Below, one piece after another: positions 27,483 to 39,970 of a DNA stretch of 64,000 nucleotides. How positions within the stretch are numbered: the first letter of the stretch is position 1; each line of letters opens with the position of its first letter. The translations under genes were made by a program, and so were the position numbers. The notes beneath the pieces were generated by a model, which did no database searches, was not told where the DNA came from, and saw only the letters and a program-made list of their open reading frames with translations. The DNA is from Acidithiobacillus ferrooxidans ATCC 23270 (lineage in GTDB: Bacteria > Pseudomonadota > Gammaproteobacteria > Acidithiobacillales > Acidithiobacillaceae), in contig NC_011761.1 of the NCBI RefSeq assembly GCF_000021485.1, forward strand, positions 2,696,001 through 2,760,000, read 5' to 3'.

Positions 27483-28483
27483 GGGGCGAAAATCTCCTGA
27501 TAAGACCGCAACTGTGGGTCGGCGTCCAAGGCATCCATGACATAGGTCCAGAATCGCGGCAGGAAATCGAGATAACCCGATTTCCCGTCGCGGTACGCGA
27601 GGCGGCAGAAAATGCCGAGAATCTTCAGATTGCGCTGGAGCGCCATGCGCCGGACACTGAGCAGAAAGTCGGCCGGCGATGGCAAGGCGGCGCCATGCCG
27701 AAACATCGCCGCCAGAAAATCCAGTGACCAGGCATCCCGTCGCGCCCGTCCCCAGTCCCAGTAGCGATCCCAGAGCAGGGAGGCCAGGTCGTATGTCCAC
27801 GGCCCGCGCACGGCATCCTGAAAATCGATCATGGCCAGCAACCCCGTGTCCTCCCGAACCATGAGATTGCGCGCGTGAAAATCCCGGTGGACCCAGACCT
27901 GCGGCTGCGCGGCTGCGCTCTCCCGCAATACGGCAAAAAGTGCCTGCAGAAAATCTGCCTGCGACCGGTCCAGAATCATGCCAAGATGCCTGCCCAGATA
28001 CCAGTCCGTAAACAGGGTCGATTCGTCCTTCATACGGGCAGTCGAAAACGACGGCAATGGGGGCAGCGCCACCCGTCCCTGCCCGGCCCGCTGCAAACGG
28101 AGAATCAGGGCCATCGCCCGCTGCATCCACCGATCCGCATCCCCGCCCGCATCCAGGAGCGCCCTGAGATCGGTTTTGCCCAGATCTTCCAACAGCACAA
28201 AGCCGGGGTCTGTCCGGGCGGCCAACACCCTGGGCACCGGCAGGTTCGCGCGGGAGAATCGATGCTGTACCCGCAAAAAAGGCAGGATATCTTCGGGCGG
28301 CGGGGCGTACATGAAGATCAGACCCCGCGGCAGACGCCAGTAACGCCGCCCGCTGGCGTCGCCGGGGATGGCACACGCGGGCCCAGCCGCCCCCTGCCGG
28401 GCAAGCCAGTGTGCGGCGGCAGGGGGAAGGGTATCCCCGGTCACCGCGCGGTGAACATCCGATGCAAGGAAAGATTGCGACAT
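27455..28483 (-). CDS. amgK: AmgK-like aminoglycoside-phosphotransferase-fold sugar kinase
   Basis: 342 residues with an APH-type kinase core. The catalytic loop is HRDFHARNLM and the metal-binding segment MIDFQDAVRGP. AmgK phosphorylates the anomeric position of N-acetylmuramic acid or N-acetylglucosamine. The gene overlaps murU by 28 bases and is divergent from lptD, the same arrangement as in Pseudomonas. Only 29 bases separate the two divergent start codons. Confidence 0.86.
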   Translation of the reverse strand: MSQSFLASDVHRAVTGDTLPPAAAHWLARQGAAGPACAIPGDASGRRYWRLPRGLIFMYAPPPEDILPFLRVQHRFSRANLPVPRVLAARTDPGFVLLEDLGKTDLRALLDAGGDADRWMQRAMALILRLQRAGQGRVALPPLPSFSTARMKDESTLFTDWYLGRHLGMILDRSQADFLQALFAVLRESAAAQPQVWVHRDFHARNLMVREDTGLLAMIDFQDAVRGPWTYDLASLLWDRYWDWGRARRDAWSLDFLAAMFRHGAALPSPADFLLSVRRMALQRNLKILGIFCRLAYRDGKSGYLDFLPRFWTYVMDALDADPQLRSYQEIFAPWQPPSPVR

Positions 28484-28512
28484 AAAAGCATTCTGTGCGA
28501 TTTTAAGCCCCT

Positions 28513-30696
28513 ATGAAAAGAGCCCTGTACAATACCAAAAAATCCCGGCCCCGCCCCGGGAGACGCCCCCATCTCCCGCCCGGCATGGGCATGGCGCTGC
28601 TGGGCGCCCTGCTGCTGCCAGGAATGGCCATGGCCGCAGCCGTGGAGAGCCCGGTCACGCTCTACGCGGATCAGGTGCAGGGCCTGGGTAGCGGCCATTG
28701 GACAGCCACGGGTCATGTCGAAGTGCTCTATGGCGATCGCCGGATCTATGCCGATACCGTGCGCTATGACCAGACACGCGATGAGATCACCGCTGACGGC
28801 CACGTGCGTATGATCAGCCCCGGTCTGGAAACCGACGCCCCCAGGGCCACGATTCACCTCCAGGCTAACGAGGGAGTGATCGTCCATCCCCGCTATCTGC
28901 TCGAAGCACAGCAGGGTCATGGCCACGCCGAGAGCGGCAGGGAATTGAGCAAAGACCACTATCAGCTCAACGAAGCCTGCTATACCACCTGTCATGGTCA
29001 AAAACCGGCCTGGCAGCTCCGGAGCAGTCAGATCAATCTGAACCAGAATGACAACTACGTCTCCACCCGCAACACCACCCTCGACGTCTTTGGACTGCCG
29101 GTATTCTGGATGCCCTACCTGAGTTTCCCGCTCAAGCGGCACTCCGGATTCCTGGCCCCCAGTGTGGGCAGCTCTACCGTCAATGGCTTCTATCTCGGCA
29201 TCCCTTACTATTTCGATATCGCCCGCAACCTGGATGACACGCTCACCGTCAACTATTTCACCAAGCGTGGCGTCATGCTGCAGAATGAATTCCGCTATCT
29301 GGAACCGAATTACAGCGGCAAGCTCTACCTGGATCTGCTCCCCTCCGATCAGTTGACCCACAGGAATGTCTGGGCGATCTCCTGGCAGCATAACCAGAAT
29401 CTGGGCGACGGATTCAGCTTCAACGCCGATTACAACCACGTCAGTTACAAAAATTTCCTTTCGGATTTTGGTGGCGCGGCAGGTTTCGGCAGCAGTTTCG
29501 TGGGTGGCATAGGCAACGCGCCCTATATTTCCTCCTCGGGCGGACTCTACTACAACGACGCGCACATCAGTGCGGGCGCTACCCTGCAAGGCTACCAGGA
29601 ACTCGCGCCCGGCGGCGCTGCACCCTACTCCCAGCTCCCGCGCTTGTTTGCCGATGGCTATTGGCGCGTAGGACGCAATGGTTATTTCGACTGGCACAGC
29701 AGCTTCAATTATTTCTCGGCTTCTACGGGCCCCACTGGCCAACGCCTCGACCTCACCCCCACCCTTGGCTGGCGCTTCAGCCGTGGCTGGGGCTTCCTGG
29801 AACCACGGGCCCGGCTCTACTACAGTCACTATCAGATTCAGCACAATGCGCCCTACGCGCGCGCCGTCAATCGCACCCTGCCGTCGCTCAGCCTCAAGGG
29901 CGGCCTCAATTTTGTCCGTTATGGCAGCAACGGCAGTACGGCATTGCTGCAACCCCTGTTCAAATACACCTACATTCCGCTGCAGTCACAGAGTAACATC
30001 CCCATTTTCGATGCCAGTCAGCCCTACCAGGATTTCCCGATGATTTTTGAGGATAACAGCCTCTATACCGGCGCCGACCGCATCAATGCCGCCAACCAGG
30101 TGGCGTTGGGACTGCGCGGCACCTGGCTCACCCCCAGTGGCCGCCAGCTCTGGCAGGCCGCCGTCGGCCAGATTCGCTACTTCAACCATCGCCAGATCAA
30201 CCTCGCCGGAGATATCGTCCCCCAGAATCAGCAGTCCAACTATTTTTTGGAAGGACAGTACGCGCCCCTTCCAGACATCAACCTTATCGCCAATTCACAG
30301 ACCAACGCCCTCTGGAGCCACCTCGAGCGGCTCAACCTGCGTGCCCAGTGGCTGCCCGGTCCGCAGCGCGTCATCAACCTCGATTATCGTTTCACCCGTG
30401 GTTTCGTGGATCAGACCGGCATTTCCGGAGCCTGGCCCATCTATCAGCGCTGGCAGGCGCTCGCCAGTTATCAGTACGATGTCACCGACCGCAAGCCTCT
30501 GGAGGAGCTCGTGGGGATCGGCTATGATGGCGGCTGCTGGGCGGCCCATATGATGGTTTATCATCAGATCCTTCTTGGCGGGCAGTCCAATAACGCGGTT
30601 TATCTGGAGATTGTGTTGCGTGGCCTGACCAGCCTCGGCAACGCCTCAAACGCTTTGCTCAGCCAGTATGTGCCGGGCGCCAGCATGGAGTTTTGA
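28513..30696 (+). CDS. lptD: LPS-assembly outer membrane protein LptD
   Basis: 727 residues. A positively charged N-region and hydrophobic segment (signal peptide ending near GMAMAAAVES) are followed by an OstA-like N-domain, the cysteine pair in ACYTTCHG, and a long beta-barrel. A single late Cys lies in GGCWAAHM. It inserts LPS into the outer leaflet with LptE. An in-frame ATG about 25 codons later would leave an uncharged signal peptide, so the first ATG is preferred. surA follows directly. Confidence 0.95.
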   Translation: MKRALYNTKKSRPRPGRRPHLPPGMGMALLGALLLPGMAMAAAVESPVTLYADQVQGLGSGHWTATGHVEVLYGDRRIYADTVRYDQTRDEITADGHVRMISPGLETDAPRATIHLQANEGVIVHPRYLLEAQQGHGHAESGRELSKDHYQLNEACYTTCHGQKPAWQLRSSQINLNQNDNYVSTRNTTLDVFGLPVFWMPYLSFPLKRHSGFLAPSVGSSTVNGFYLGIPYYFDIARNLDDTLTVNYFTKRGVMLQNEFRYLEPNYSGKLYLDLLPSDQLTHRNVWAISWQHNQNLGDGFSFNADYNHVSYKNFLSDFGGAAGFGSSFVGGIGNAPYISSSGGLYYNDAHISAGATLQGYQELAPGGAAPYSQLPRLFADGYWRVGRNGYFDWHSSFNYFSASTGPTGQRLDLTPTLGWRFSRGWGFLEPRARLYYSHYQIQHNAPYARAVNRTLPSLSLKGGLNFVRYGSNGSTALLQPLFKYTYIPLQSQSNIPIFDASQPYQDFPMIFEDNSLYTGADRINAANQVALGLRGTWLTPSGRQLWQAAVGQIRYFNHRQINLAGDIVPQNQQSNYFLEGQYAPLPDINLIANSQTNALWSHLERLNLRAQWLPGPQRVINLDYRFTRGFVDQTGISGAWPIYQRWQALASYQYDVTDRKPLEELVGIGYDGGCWAAHMMVYHQILLGGQSNNAVYLEIVLRGLTSLGNASNALLSQYVPGASMEF

Positions 30697-32129
30697 TGTC
30701 CCTCAAACGCCGTCCTATCCTACTCGCCCTGGGTATCGCCCTGGGGGCCGCTCCGGTTCTGGCCTGGGCGACCACACCTTTTCTCAACCGCGACACGCTG
30801 CTGCCGGCCACGCCGGCGATGTCGCCCCTTACGACAACCCATACCTATTCGGAACGCTCTGCGGAAGCACCGGCGGTGGCACCGCTCCCCCAGAACACCC
30901 AGAATCTGGACAAGGTCGTTGCGGTGGTGAACGACAATATCATCACCTCCATGCAACTGGAGCAACGGGTTGGCGCCGTACGGGCCCGCCTGCAGACACA
31001 AAACCCAAACGCCATGCCCCCCGAAGACATCCTGCGCCGCCAGGTGCTGCAGCAGATGATCCTCCAGGATATCGAACTGCAGATTGCGCACCGCGCCGGA
31101 ATCAAGGTGGACAAGGCCACGCTGGATCAGGCCATCAGCAACCTCGCCCAGGCCAACCACCTCACCCCTGACCAGTTACGCCAGGCGCTGGCCAACCAGG
31201 GACAGTCGTGGGAGCGCTTCACCCATGACCTCGAGGATCGCATTCTTGTAGATCGCCTCATGCAGCAGGAAGTGGAGAACCGGGTCCACATAGGACCCGA
31301 TGAGGTGAAAACCTTCGCGCAACAGCTCAAGGAAATGGGTGGCGTGAGTTTCGACCTGCAGCAGATATTCATCCCGTTGCCGGACAACCCGACGCCGGAC
31401 GCCGTTGGCGCAGCACGGCGTGATGCCGAACAGGCGCGCGATCATGTGCTGGCGGGCGAGAGATTTGGGCGCGTTGCCACACAGGTCAGCAGCGGCCGCG
31501 ATGCCCTGCAAGGCGGCCGCCTCGGCTGGATCAAGGCGGGCGAACTGCCTCCGGCAGTGGCCCAGACACTCCTCCAGTTGAAGGTGGGCGAAATCAGTCC
31601 CGTCATCCCCGGACCCACCGGCTTTCATATTTTCAAGTTGCTGGATGTCAAACACGGTCAGCCGACGGTCACCGAGGTCAAGACCGCCATGATCGTCCTG
31701 CGTGCCGGCAACAGCCTGCAACTGCAGGAAGCCGAGGCGCGCGCTCAGGATATCCAGCAGGCATTGCAAAGCGGTACCCGCTTCTCTGAACTCGCGCGTA
31801 GCTATAGCCAGGACCCGCGCACCGCCGCCAACGGCGGCGAAATGGGCTGGGTCGCTCCCGGGCAGTTGCCGGACAGTCTTGAACGCACCCTGCTCACCCT
31901 GCAACCCGGCGGAGTCAGCAGCCCCATCCGCGTAGGGAATGCGATTTATATTCTGCACTCCCAGGCTCAGCGCCAGCAGGCGGTTGAAGAGAAACAGATC
32001 ATGGCGGCCGCGCGTATGCAACTCTACAACCGCATCGTCCACGAGCGCATGGACGAGTGGCAGCGCCGCATCCGCGACGGAGCCTATGTCGAGGTACTCG
32101 AGCCCGGCCTGCGCAGCAGCGATGCCTGA
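30696..32129 (+). CDS. surA: Periplasmic peptidyl-prolyl isomerase/chaperone SurA
   Basis: About 477 residues. A signal peptide begins MSLKRRPILLALGIALG, followed by a helical chaperone domain (VVAVVNDNIITSMQLEQRV) and two parvulin domains, the second with SELARSYSQDPRTAANGGEMGWV. It helps fold outer membrane proteins such as LptD. The ATG at 30696 overlaps the lptD stop as TGATG. Confidence 0.94.
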   Translation: MSLKRRPILLALGIALGAAPVLAWATTPFLNRDTLLPATPAMSPLTTTHTYSERSAEAPAVAPLPQNTQNLDKVVAVVNDNIITSMQLEQRVGAVRARLQTQNPNAMPPEDILRRQVLQQMILQDIELQIAHRAGIKVDKATLDQAISNLAQANHLTPDQLRQALANQGQSWERFTHDLEDRILVDRLMQQEVENRVHIGPDEVKTFAQQLKEMGGVSFDLQQIFIPLPDNPTPDAVGAARRDAEQARDHVLAGERFGRVATQVSSGRDALQGGRLGWIKAGELPPAVAQTLLQLKVGEISPVIPGPTGFHIFKLLDVKHGQPTVTEVKTAMIVLRAGNSLQLQEAEARAQDIQQALQSGTRFSELARSYSQDPRTAANGGEMGWVAPGQLPDSLERTLLTLQPGGVSSPIRVGNAIYILHSQAQRQQAVEEKQIMAAARMQLYNRIVHERMDEWQRRIRDGAYVEVLEPGLRSSDA

Positions 32130-32928
32130 GCCTTTCGGCGAATTACAGCCGGCGGTGACGGGCTGCGCCCACTTCGCGCCGACCTGGACCCTGTTTTACA
32201 AGGAATCGCTGCGCTTCAGCAAGGTCTGGCTGCAAACCATCGCCGCGCCCCTGATTACCACCATCCTCTACCTGGTGGTTTTCGGGAACGCCCTGGGCGG
32301 TCGCGTTTCCGTCTATCCGGGGGTCAGCTACACGGCGTTCATCGTCCCCGGCCTGATGATGATGTCGGTCCTGCAAAATGCCTTCGCCAACAGTTCTTCC
32401 AGCCTGATCCAGTCCAAGGTGACGGGCAATATCGTTTTTCTGCTGCTCAGTCCGCTCAGCCCCACCGAGATTTTCGTGGCCATGGTTGCCGCATCGGTGC
32501 TGCGGGGGGCATTGGTAGGTCTGGCTATTTTGGCCCTGGCGTTGATCTTCCTGCACATTCCATTGCTGCACCCCTTGTGGATCATCCTGTTTACTCTCCT
32601 GGGCGCTAGCGGTATGGGCGCGCTGGGTCTGGTCGCCGGGCTCTGGGCAGAAAAATTTGATCAGATTGCCGGTTTTCAGAATTTTGTCATCATGCCGCTG
32701 ACCTTTCTCGCCGGGGTATTTTACTCGGTACAGTCCCTGCCCGGCGCATGGCGGCAGCTATCCCTGTTCAACCCGTTTTTTTATATCATCGATGGGTTTC
32801 GCTATGGTTTTTTTGCAGATTCCGACGTGAGCGTCTGGGCCTGCCTGGGCGTCGGCATCGCCTTCGCGGGCGGGACCGGTCTCCTTGCCTGGCGCCTGCT
32901 GGCGCGTGGTTACAAATTGCGCCAGTAG
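32122..32928 (+). CDS. ABC-2 type transporter permease (YadH-like)
   Basis: 268 residues with six predicted membrane segments and the ABC-2 signature in the fifth part (FVIMPLTFLAGVFYS, then FNPFFYIIDGFRYGFF). In relatives the permease gene follows its ATPase gene; here no ATPase is adjacent, and the gene starts 8 bases inside surA. The ATPase may lie elsewhere. Cargo unknown. BolA, Grx and MurA downstream match the usual order after this transporter in betaproteobacteria. Confidence 0.88.
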   Translation: MPEPFGELQPAVTGCAHFAPTWTLFYKESLRFSKVWLQTIAAPLITTILYLVVFGNALGGRVSVYPGVSYTAFIVPGLMMMSVLQNAFANSSSSLIQSKVTGNIVFLLLSPLSPTEIFVAMVAASVLRGALVGLAILALALIFLHIPLLHPLWIILFTLLGASGMGALGLVAGLWAEKFDQIAGFQNFVIMPLTFLAGVFYSVQSLPGAWRQLSLFNPFFYIIDGFRYGFFADSDVSVWACLGVGIAFAGGTGLLAWRLLARGYKLRQ

Positions 32929-33016
32929 GCGCCCTTGAATGCCGTCCGCCCTGCGTGGCATGGCCGGGCGAAGTGGCCACATCACACGGCGGCTTTTTTA
33001 CGTTACACTACACCTC

Positions 33017-33271
33017 ATGAACCCCGATACGATCAAATCACTCATTCAGCAGCGGCTTCCCGATGCGCTTGTCGAAGTTCTGGGAGAGGACGGCACGCAC
33101 TTCGAGGCGCTGATCGTTTCCCCGGCTTTTGTCGGGCTTTCCCTCATCAAGCAGCATCAAATGGTTTATGATGCGCTGGGCGACCGTATGCGCGAGGAAA
33201 TTCACGCCCTCTCGCTGCGCACCCTGACTCCCGAGCAGGCACAACAGCTCCGTCACCCGGCAGCCCATTAG
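33017..33271 (+). CDS. bolA: BolA family protein
   Basis: 84 residues. It starts MNPDTIKSLIQQRLPD and carries the class II BolA pattern GEDGTHFEALIVSPAFVGLSLIKQHQMVYDAL with the conserved His. BolA proteins form [2Fe-2S]-bridged complexes with CGFS glutaredoxins, and the next gene encodes exactly such a protein. I chose the ATG at 33017 because it matches the usual BolA length. Confidence 0.92.
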   Translation: MNPDTIKSLIQQRLPDALVEVLGEDGTHFEALIVSPAFVGLSLIKQHQMVYDALGDRMREEIHALSLRTLTPEQAQQLRHPAAH

Positions 33272-33302
33272 CCGCACTCCCCCTAATTCAGCGAGGATAA
33301 CC

Positions 33303-33635
33303 ATGGCAACGATTCAGGAACTTATTCAGGAACAGGTCCAGAAGCACCCGATAGTGCTTTACATGAAGGGCAGCCCGCGAGCACCGCAATGCGGTTTCTC
33401 TGCCCGTGCGGTGCAACTGCTGCAGCAGTCAGGTGTCAAGGAGCTCTTTACGGTGGACGTGCTGGCCGACCCGCAGATTCGCGACGGCATCAAGCAGTAT
33501 TCCAACTGGCCGACCATTCCTCAGCTCTACATTCAGGGTGAGTTTGTCGGTGGCTCGGACATCATGTCCGATCTCTATCAGCAGGGCGAATTGCAGAAAC
33601 TGGTCAGCAGCGCCCAAGCTGCCAGCGCGGGCTGA
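33303..33635 (+). CDS. grxD: Monothiol glutaredoxin, Grx4 type
   Basis: 110 residues with the CGFS active site at Cys30, preceded by KGSPRAPQ, and with WPTIPQLYI and GGSDIM glutathione-binding segments. It carries and transfers [2Fe-2S] clusters rather than reducing disulfides. A GAGGATAACC leader precedes the ATG. The bolA-grxD pair supports an iron-sulfur trafficking role. Confidence 0.95.
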   Translation: MATIQELIQEQVQKHPIVLYMKGSPRAPQCGFSARAVQLLQQSGVKELFTVDVLADPQIRDGIKQYSNWPTIPQLYIQGEFVGGSDIMSDLYQQGELQKLVSSAQAASAG

Positions 33636-35556
<1,921 letters not shown>

Positions 35557-35560
<4 letters not shown>

Positions 35561-36858
35561 ACCGTCTGGACACCAGCGACCCTGATTTCGCCCAGCAGTT
35601 TCACGCGCTGCATGATTGGGATGCCAACCTCGATCCGCAGATCGAAGTGCGGGTACGAGAGATCGTCACCACCGTCCGTGATCGGGGCGATGCGGCGCTA
35701 CGCGAGTACACGGAGCGCTTTGATGGGGTGACGACGGCTTCCGCCGCTGAGCTGGAGATCCCCCGCAGTGCCTGGGATGCGGCGCTCCACGGTCTGGAGC
35801 CCACCCAGCGAGTTGCCCTGGAAGAGGCGGCGCAACGTATCCGCAGTTACCACGAGCACCAGCGCAGTGTAGGCTGGACCTTTACCGAGGCCGACGGCAC
35901 GATGCTCGGACAGCGCATCCTGCCCTTGGCCCGGGTGGGGATTTACGTACCCGGCGGCAAGGCGGCTTATCCCAGCTCCGTGCTGATGAATGCCATTCCC
36001 GCGCACGTGGCGGGCGTGAAGGAAATCATCATGACCGTACCCACCCCGCAGGGGCAGGTGAATCCCTGGGTGCTGGCCGCAGCCGCCATTGCCGGGGTGG
36101 ACCGGGTGTTCTGTATCGGCGGTGCGCAGGCAGTGGCGGCGCTCGCCTACGGTACGGAGAGCGTCCCCGCGGTAGACAAGATTGTCGGCCCCGGCAATAT
36201 CTATGTGGCTACCGCCAAGCGCATGGTCTTTGGCCGGGTAGGCATCGATATGATTGCCGGACCCAGCGAAATCCTCGTGATCAGCGATGGCTCGGCACCG
36301 GCGGAATGGTTGGCCTGGGACCTGCTCTCACAGGCGGAGCATGATGAGATTGCCCAGAGTATTTTCATCAGTTGGGACGATGCCCACATCGAGTCGGTGG
36401 TGAACGCGGTGGATGCCGCCCTCGATGTGCTCGATCGCGCACCCATCGCCCGCAAGAGCTGGGCAGACCGGGGGGCGGTGATTCGTGTGCGGGACCGTGC
36501 CGAGGCCTGCGCCATTGCCGACCGTATCGCGCCGGAACATCTGGAACTAGCGGTGCAGAATCCCGAAGACTGGCTGGCGGACATTCACAATGCCGGGGCC
36601 ATCTTCATGGGCATCCATAGTTGTGAGGCCCTCGGCGACTATGTGGCCGGCCCCAACCATGTGCTGCCCACGGGGGGCAGCGCACGTTTTTCCTCGCCCC
36701 TCGGCGTCTATGATTTCGTCAAGCGGAGCAGCCTCATTCACAGCAGCCCCGCCGGCGCCGCGCGACTGGGACAGATCGCCGAACGTCTCGCCCTGGGCGA
36801 GGGCCTGACCGCCCATGCCCGTTCAGCAGCCTGCCGCATCCCCGAAGCCGGATCATGA
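35557..36858 (+). CDS. hisD: Histidinol dehydrogenase
   Basis: 433 residues. [42 protein letters not shown], the zinc/base region QAEHDE and the late [10 protein letters not shown] are all present. It carries out the last two oxidations to histidine. It overlaps hisG and hisC by 4 bases each. Confidence 0.97.
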
Positions 36859-37934
36859 GCGACAGCGCTACGACCGCCCTGATGCAGGGCCTGCTCCGCC
36901 CGGAATTGCTGGCCAGCAAGGCCTATGCGGTGGCAGACGGCGAGGGGCTCATCAAACTGGATGCCATGGAGAACCCCTATGGCTTACCGGCGGCCTTGCG
37001 TGAGCAATGGCTGGAGAGCCTGACCGACGCGCCCCTCAATCGCTATCCCGACGCACACCCGACCCTCCTCATGGAGGGGCTCAAGGCCCACATCGGCCTG
37101 CCTGCCGGAATAGAACTCATGCTCGGTAACGGCTCCGATGAGCTGATCCAGATTCTGGTGACCGCAGTAGCAGGCAGCCGACGCCCCATCATGGCGGTAG
37201 ACCCCAGTTTCGTCATGTACCGGCTGCTGGCGCAGCAGCTTGGTCTGCCTTTTGTGGGTATTCCCCTGGATGCGGACTTCCAGCTCGACCTTCCGGCCAT
37301 GCTGGCGGCCATCGCCGCGCAACAACCCGCCATCATTTTTCTCGACTGGCCCAACAATCCCAGTGGCAGCCTTTTCCCCGAGACCGATCTGGAGGCCATT
37401 GTCGCTGCAGCGCCGGGCCTGGTGGTGGTGGATGAGGCCTATCACGCCTTCAGTCAGAAGACCTTTGCCGATCACCTGGGACGCACCCCCAACCTCCTCT
37501 TGCTGCGCACCATGTCCAAGGAGGGGCTGGCGGGGATGCGGCTGGGAATGCTGGCGGGGCCCGCCGCATGGATTCAGGAACTGGACAAGCTGCGCCTGCC
37601 TTACAATATCAATGTACTCACCCAGCGCAGCGCGTCCTTCTACCTGCGTCACACCGAAGTACTGAATGCCCAGGCCGAAATTCTGCGTGTCGAGAGGGAA
37701 CGGCTCTTCAAGGCCATCCGTGCCTGCGGCCTTTCGGTCTGGCCCAGCGCCGCCAATTTCCTGCTCTTTCATGCCCCGGGGCGGGCAGCGGTGCTGTTCT
37801 CAGGCCTGCGCGCGGGTGGAGTGCTCATCAAAGCCTTTACAGGCCACCCCCGCCTCGGCGAATATCTACGGGTCAGTGTCGGCACTCCCGCTGAAAATGA
37901 CCGCTTTCTGGCCGTATTGGAGTCCTTACTGTGA
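36855..37934 (+). CDS. hisC: Histidinol-phosphate aminotransferase
   Basis: 359-residue fold type I PLP enzyme. [24 protein letters not shown] and VDEAYHAF are present, and the Schiff-base lysine lies in [14 protein letters not shown]. It converts imidazole acetol phosphate to histidinol phosphate. It overlaps hisB as GTGA. Confidence 0.96.
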
Positions 37935-38530
37935 ATCCGCGCCAAGCCGAGGTGGAAAGAAACACCCTCGAAACCCAGATCCGTGTCACCCTGAATCTCG
38001 ATGGTTCCGGGCAGGCCGACCTGCACACCGGATTACCCTTTCTTGACCACATGATCCACCAGATCGTCCGTCATGGTCTTTTCGACATGCACATTCAGGC
38101 TCAGGGCGATCTCGATATCGACGCTCACCACACGGTAGAAGACATCGGCATCGCCCTCGGTCAGGCCTTTGCCCGCGCCGTGGGGGACAAGGCCGGCATC
38201 CAGCGCTATGGCCATGCCTACGTGCCCCTTGACGAGGCGTTGTCGCGGGTGGTGGTGGACCTTTCCGGTCGTCCCGGACTGATCTTCGCGGTCGAATTCC
38301 CACGCGCCCAGGTCGGGGACTTTGATGTCGATCTCTTTCATGAGTTTTTCCAGGGCTTCGTCAACCACGCTCAGGTAACCCTGCATCTGGATACCCTGCG
38401 CGGCAGCAATACCCACCACATCGCCGAGACCCTCTTCAAGGCCTGTGGACGTGCCCTGCGCATGGCGGTCGCCCCTGACCCGCGCATGGCGGGCGCCGTG
38501 CCCAGCACCAAAGGCACCCTGACCCTATGA
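37931..38530 (+). CDS. hisB: Imidazoleglycerol-phosphate dehydratase
   Basis: 199 residues with the metal-binding motifs [27 protein letters not shown] and [12 protein letters not shown]. It is monofunctional; no histidinol-phosphatase domain is fused. The start is a GTG overlapping the hisC stop, and the stop overlaps hisH as ATGA. Confidence 0.96.
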
Positions 38531-39198
38531 GCGCAGCGGCGACACGCGTCGGTATCGTCGACTACGGTATGGGCAACCTCTACTCGGTGGCCAAGGCCGT
38601 AGAGCATCTGGGCGGCAAACCGATCGTCAGCGGCCGGGGCAGCGAACTGGCCGCTACGGACCGCATCATCTTCCCGGGCGTCGGCGCCTTCGGTGACTGC
38701 ATGGCGGCGCTGGAGGCGCGGGAGCTCGGCGACTTCATCCGCACCGCCGCGCAGACCCGGCCATTTCTCGGCATCTGCCTCGGGATGCAGATGCTCATGG
38801 ACAGCAGTACGGAGCATGGCGAACATGCCGGACTCGGTCTGCTGCCGGGGCGGGTGATTGCTTTCCCGGAAGAGGCTCTGCGTACGGCCGACGGCCGACG
38901 CCTGAAGATCCCACACATGGGCTGGAATGAACTGCATCAACAGATGCAACATCCGCTGTTTGCCGGCGTTCCCCAGAACGCCTGGTTTTATTTCGTCCAC
39001 TCCTTCTACGTGGAGCCCTCTGCCCCCGGCATACTCGCGGCCTCCAGCGATTATGTCCTTCCTTTCTGTGCGGCGGTCGCTGCGGACAACCTTTTCGCCC
39101 TGCAATGCCATCCGGAAAAGAGTGGCATAGCGGGTCTGCGCCTGATCGGGAATTTTCTCGACTGGGATGGCGATCGCGGAGCCGACCATGCCATTTAA
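38527..39198 (+). CDS. hisH: Imidazole glycerol phosphate synthase glutaminase subunit
   Basis: 223-residue class I glutamine amidotransferase with the nucleophile Cys in [10 protein letters not shown] and the His-Glu end of the triad in QCHPEKSG. It feeds ammonia to HisF. The C-terminus is slightly longer than usual. Confidence 0.96.
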
Positions 39199-39237
39199 AC
39201 CCGTTTTCTGGAATATCTCTTTGTGGAGGAAGCTGTC

Positions 39238-39966
39238 ATGCTGTTGATTCCGGCCATCGACCTCAAGGGCGGGAACTGTGTGCGTTTACGGCAAGGCCGG
39301 ATGGAGGACGACACGGTATTCTCGGATGATCCGGTCGCCACGGCACAGCGCTGGGTAGAGGCGGGCGCCAAACGGCTGCACATCGTCGATCTCGACGGCG
39401 CTGTCCAAGGAGAACCGGTCAATGCGCACGCCATAGCCGCCATCTGTGCGGGTTTCCCTGACCTTGAAATTCAGGTCGGCGGTGGTATCCGCAGCGAAGA
39501 ACAGATCGAAACCTATATCCAGGCCGGGGTTCGCTACGTGATCATCGGCACCCAGGCGGTCAAGGCCCCCGGTTTCGTCGCCGATGCCACCGTAAGTTTT
39601 CCTGGCCATATCATGGTGGGTATCGACGCCCGTGACGGCAAAGTGGCTACTGAAGGCTGGTCCAAGCTATCCCGTCACGACCCCATCGATCTCGCACAAC
39701 GCTTCGCCGCCGACGGCATAGAAGCCATCATCTACACCGACATCAGCCGCGACGGCATGCTCAGCGGCCCCAATATTTCTGCGACGGTTGCGCTGGCTCA
39801 GGCGGTGCCCGTGCCGGTCATCGCCTCGGGCGGTATTGCCAATCTGGAACAGGTACTGGCGCTCAAGGCCCATGAGAGTGACGGTATCACCGGCGCCATT
39901 ACCGGGCGCGCCATTTATGAAGGGACCCTGGACTTTTCTCAGGCCCGCGCCCAGGCCGAGGCCTGA
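39238..39966 (+). CDS. hisA: ProFAR isomerase
   Basis: 242-residue (beta/alpha)8 protein starting [17 protein letters not shown], with the catalytic Asp in AIDLKGG and the second Asp in YTDISRDGM. The ATG at 39238 follows GGAGG and fits the family start; an ATG five codons upstream is less likely. This is the only clear gap (39 bases) between early his genes and may allow independent translation initiation. Confidence 0.96.
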
Positions 39967-39970
39967 GCAG

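Noticed and set aside
28441-29952. Long minus-strand open frame of 503 codons
   Set aside because: It is antisense to lptD, whose signal peptide and barrel are clear; the antisense protein has no recognisable domain.
32929-33016. Possible terminator before bolA with a run of T (ggcggctttttt)
   Set aside because: The upstream pairing partner is distant and incomplete; no stable stem directly precedes the T-run.
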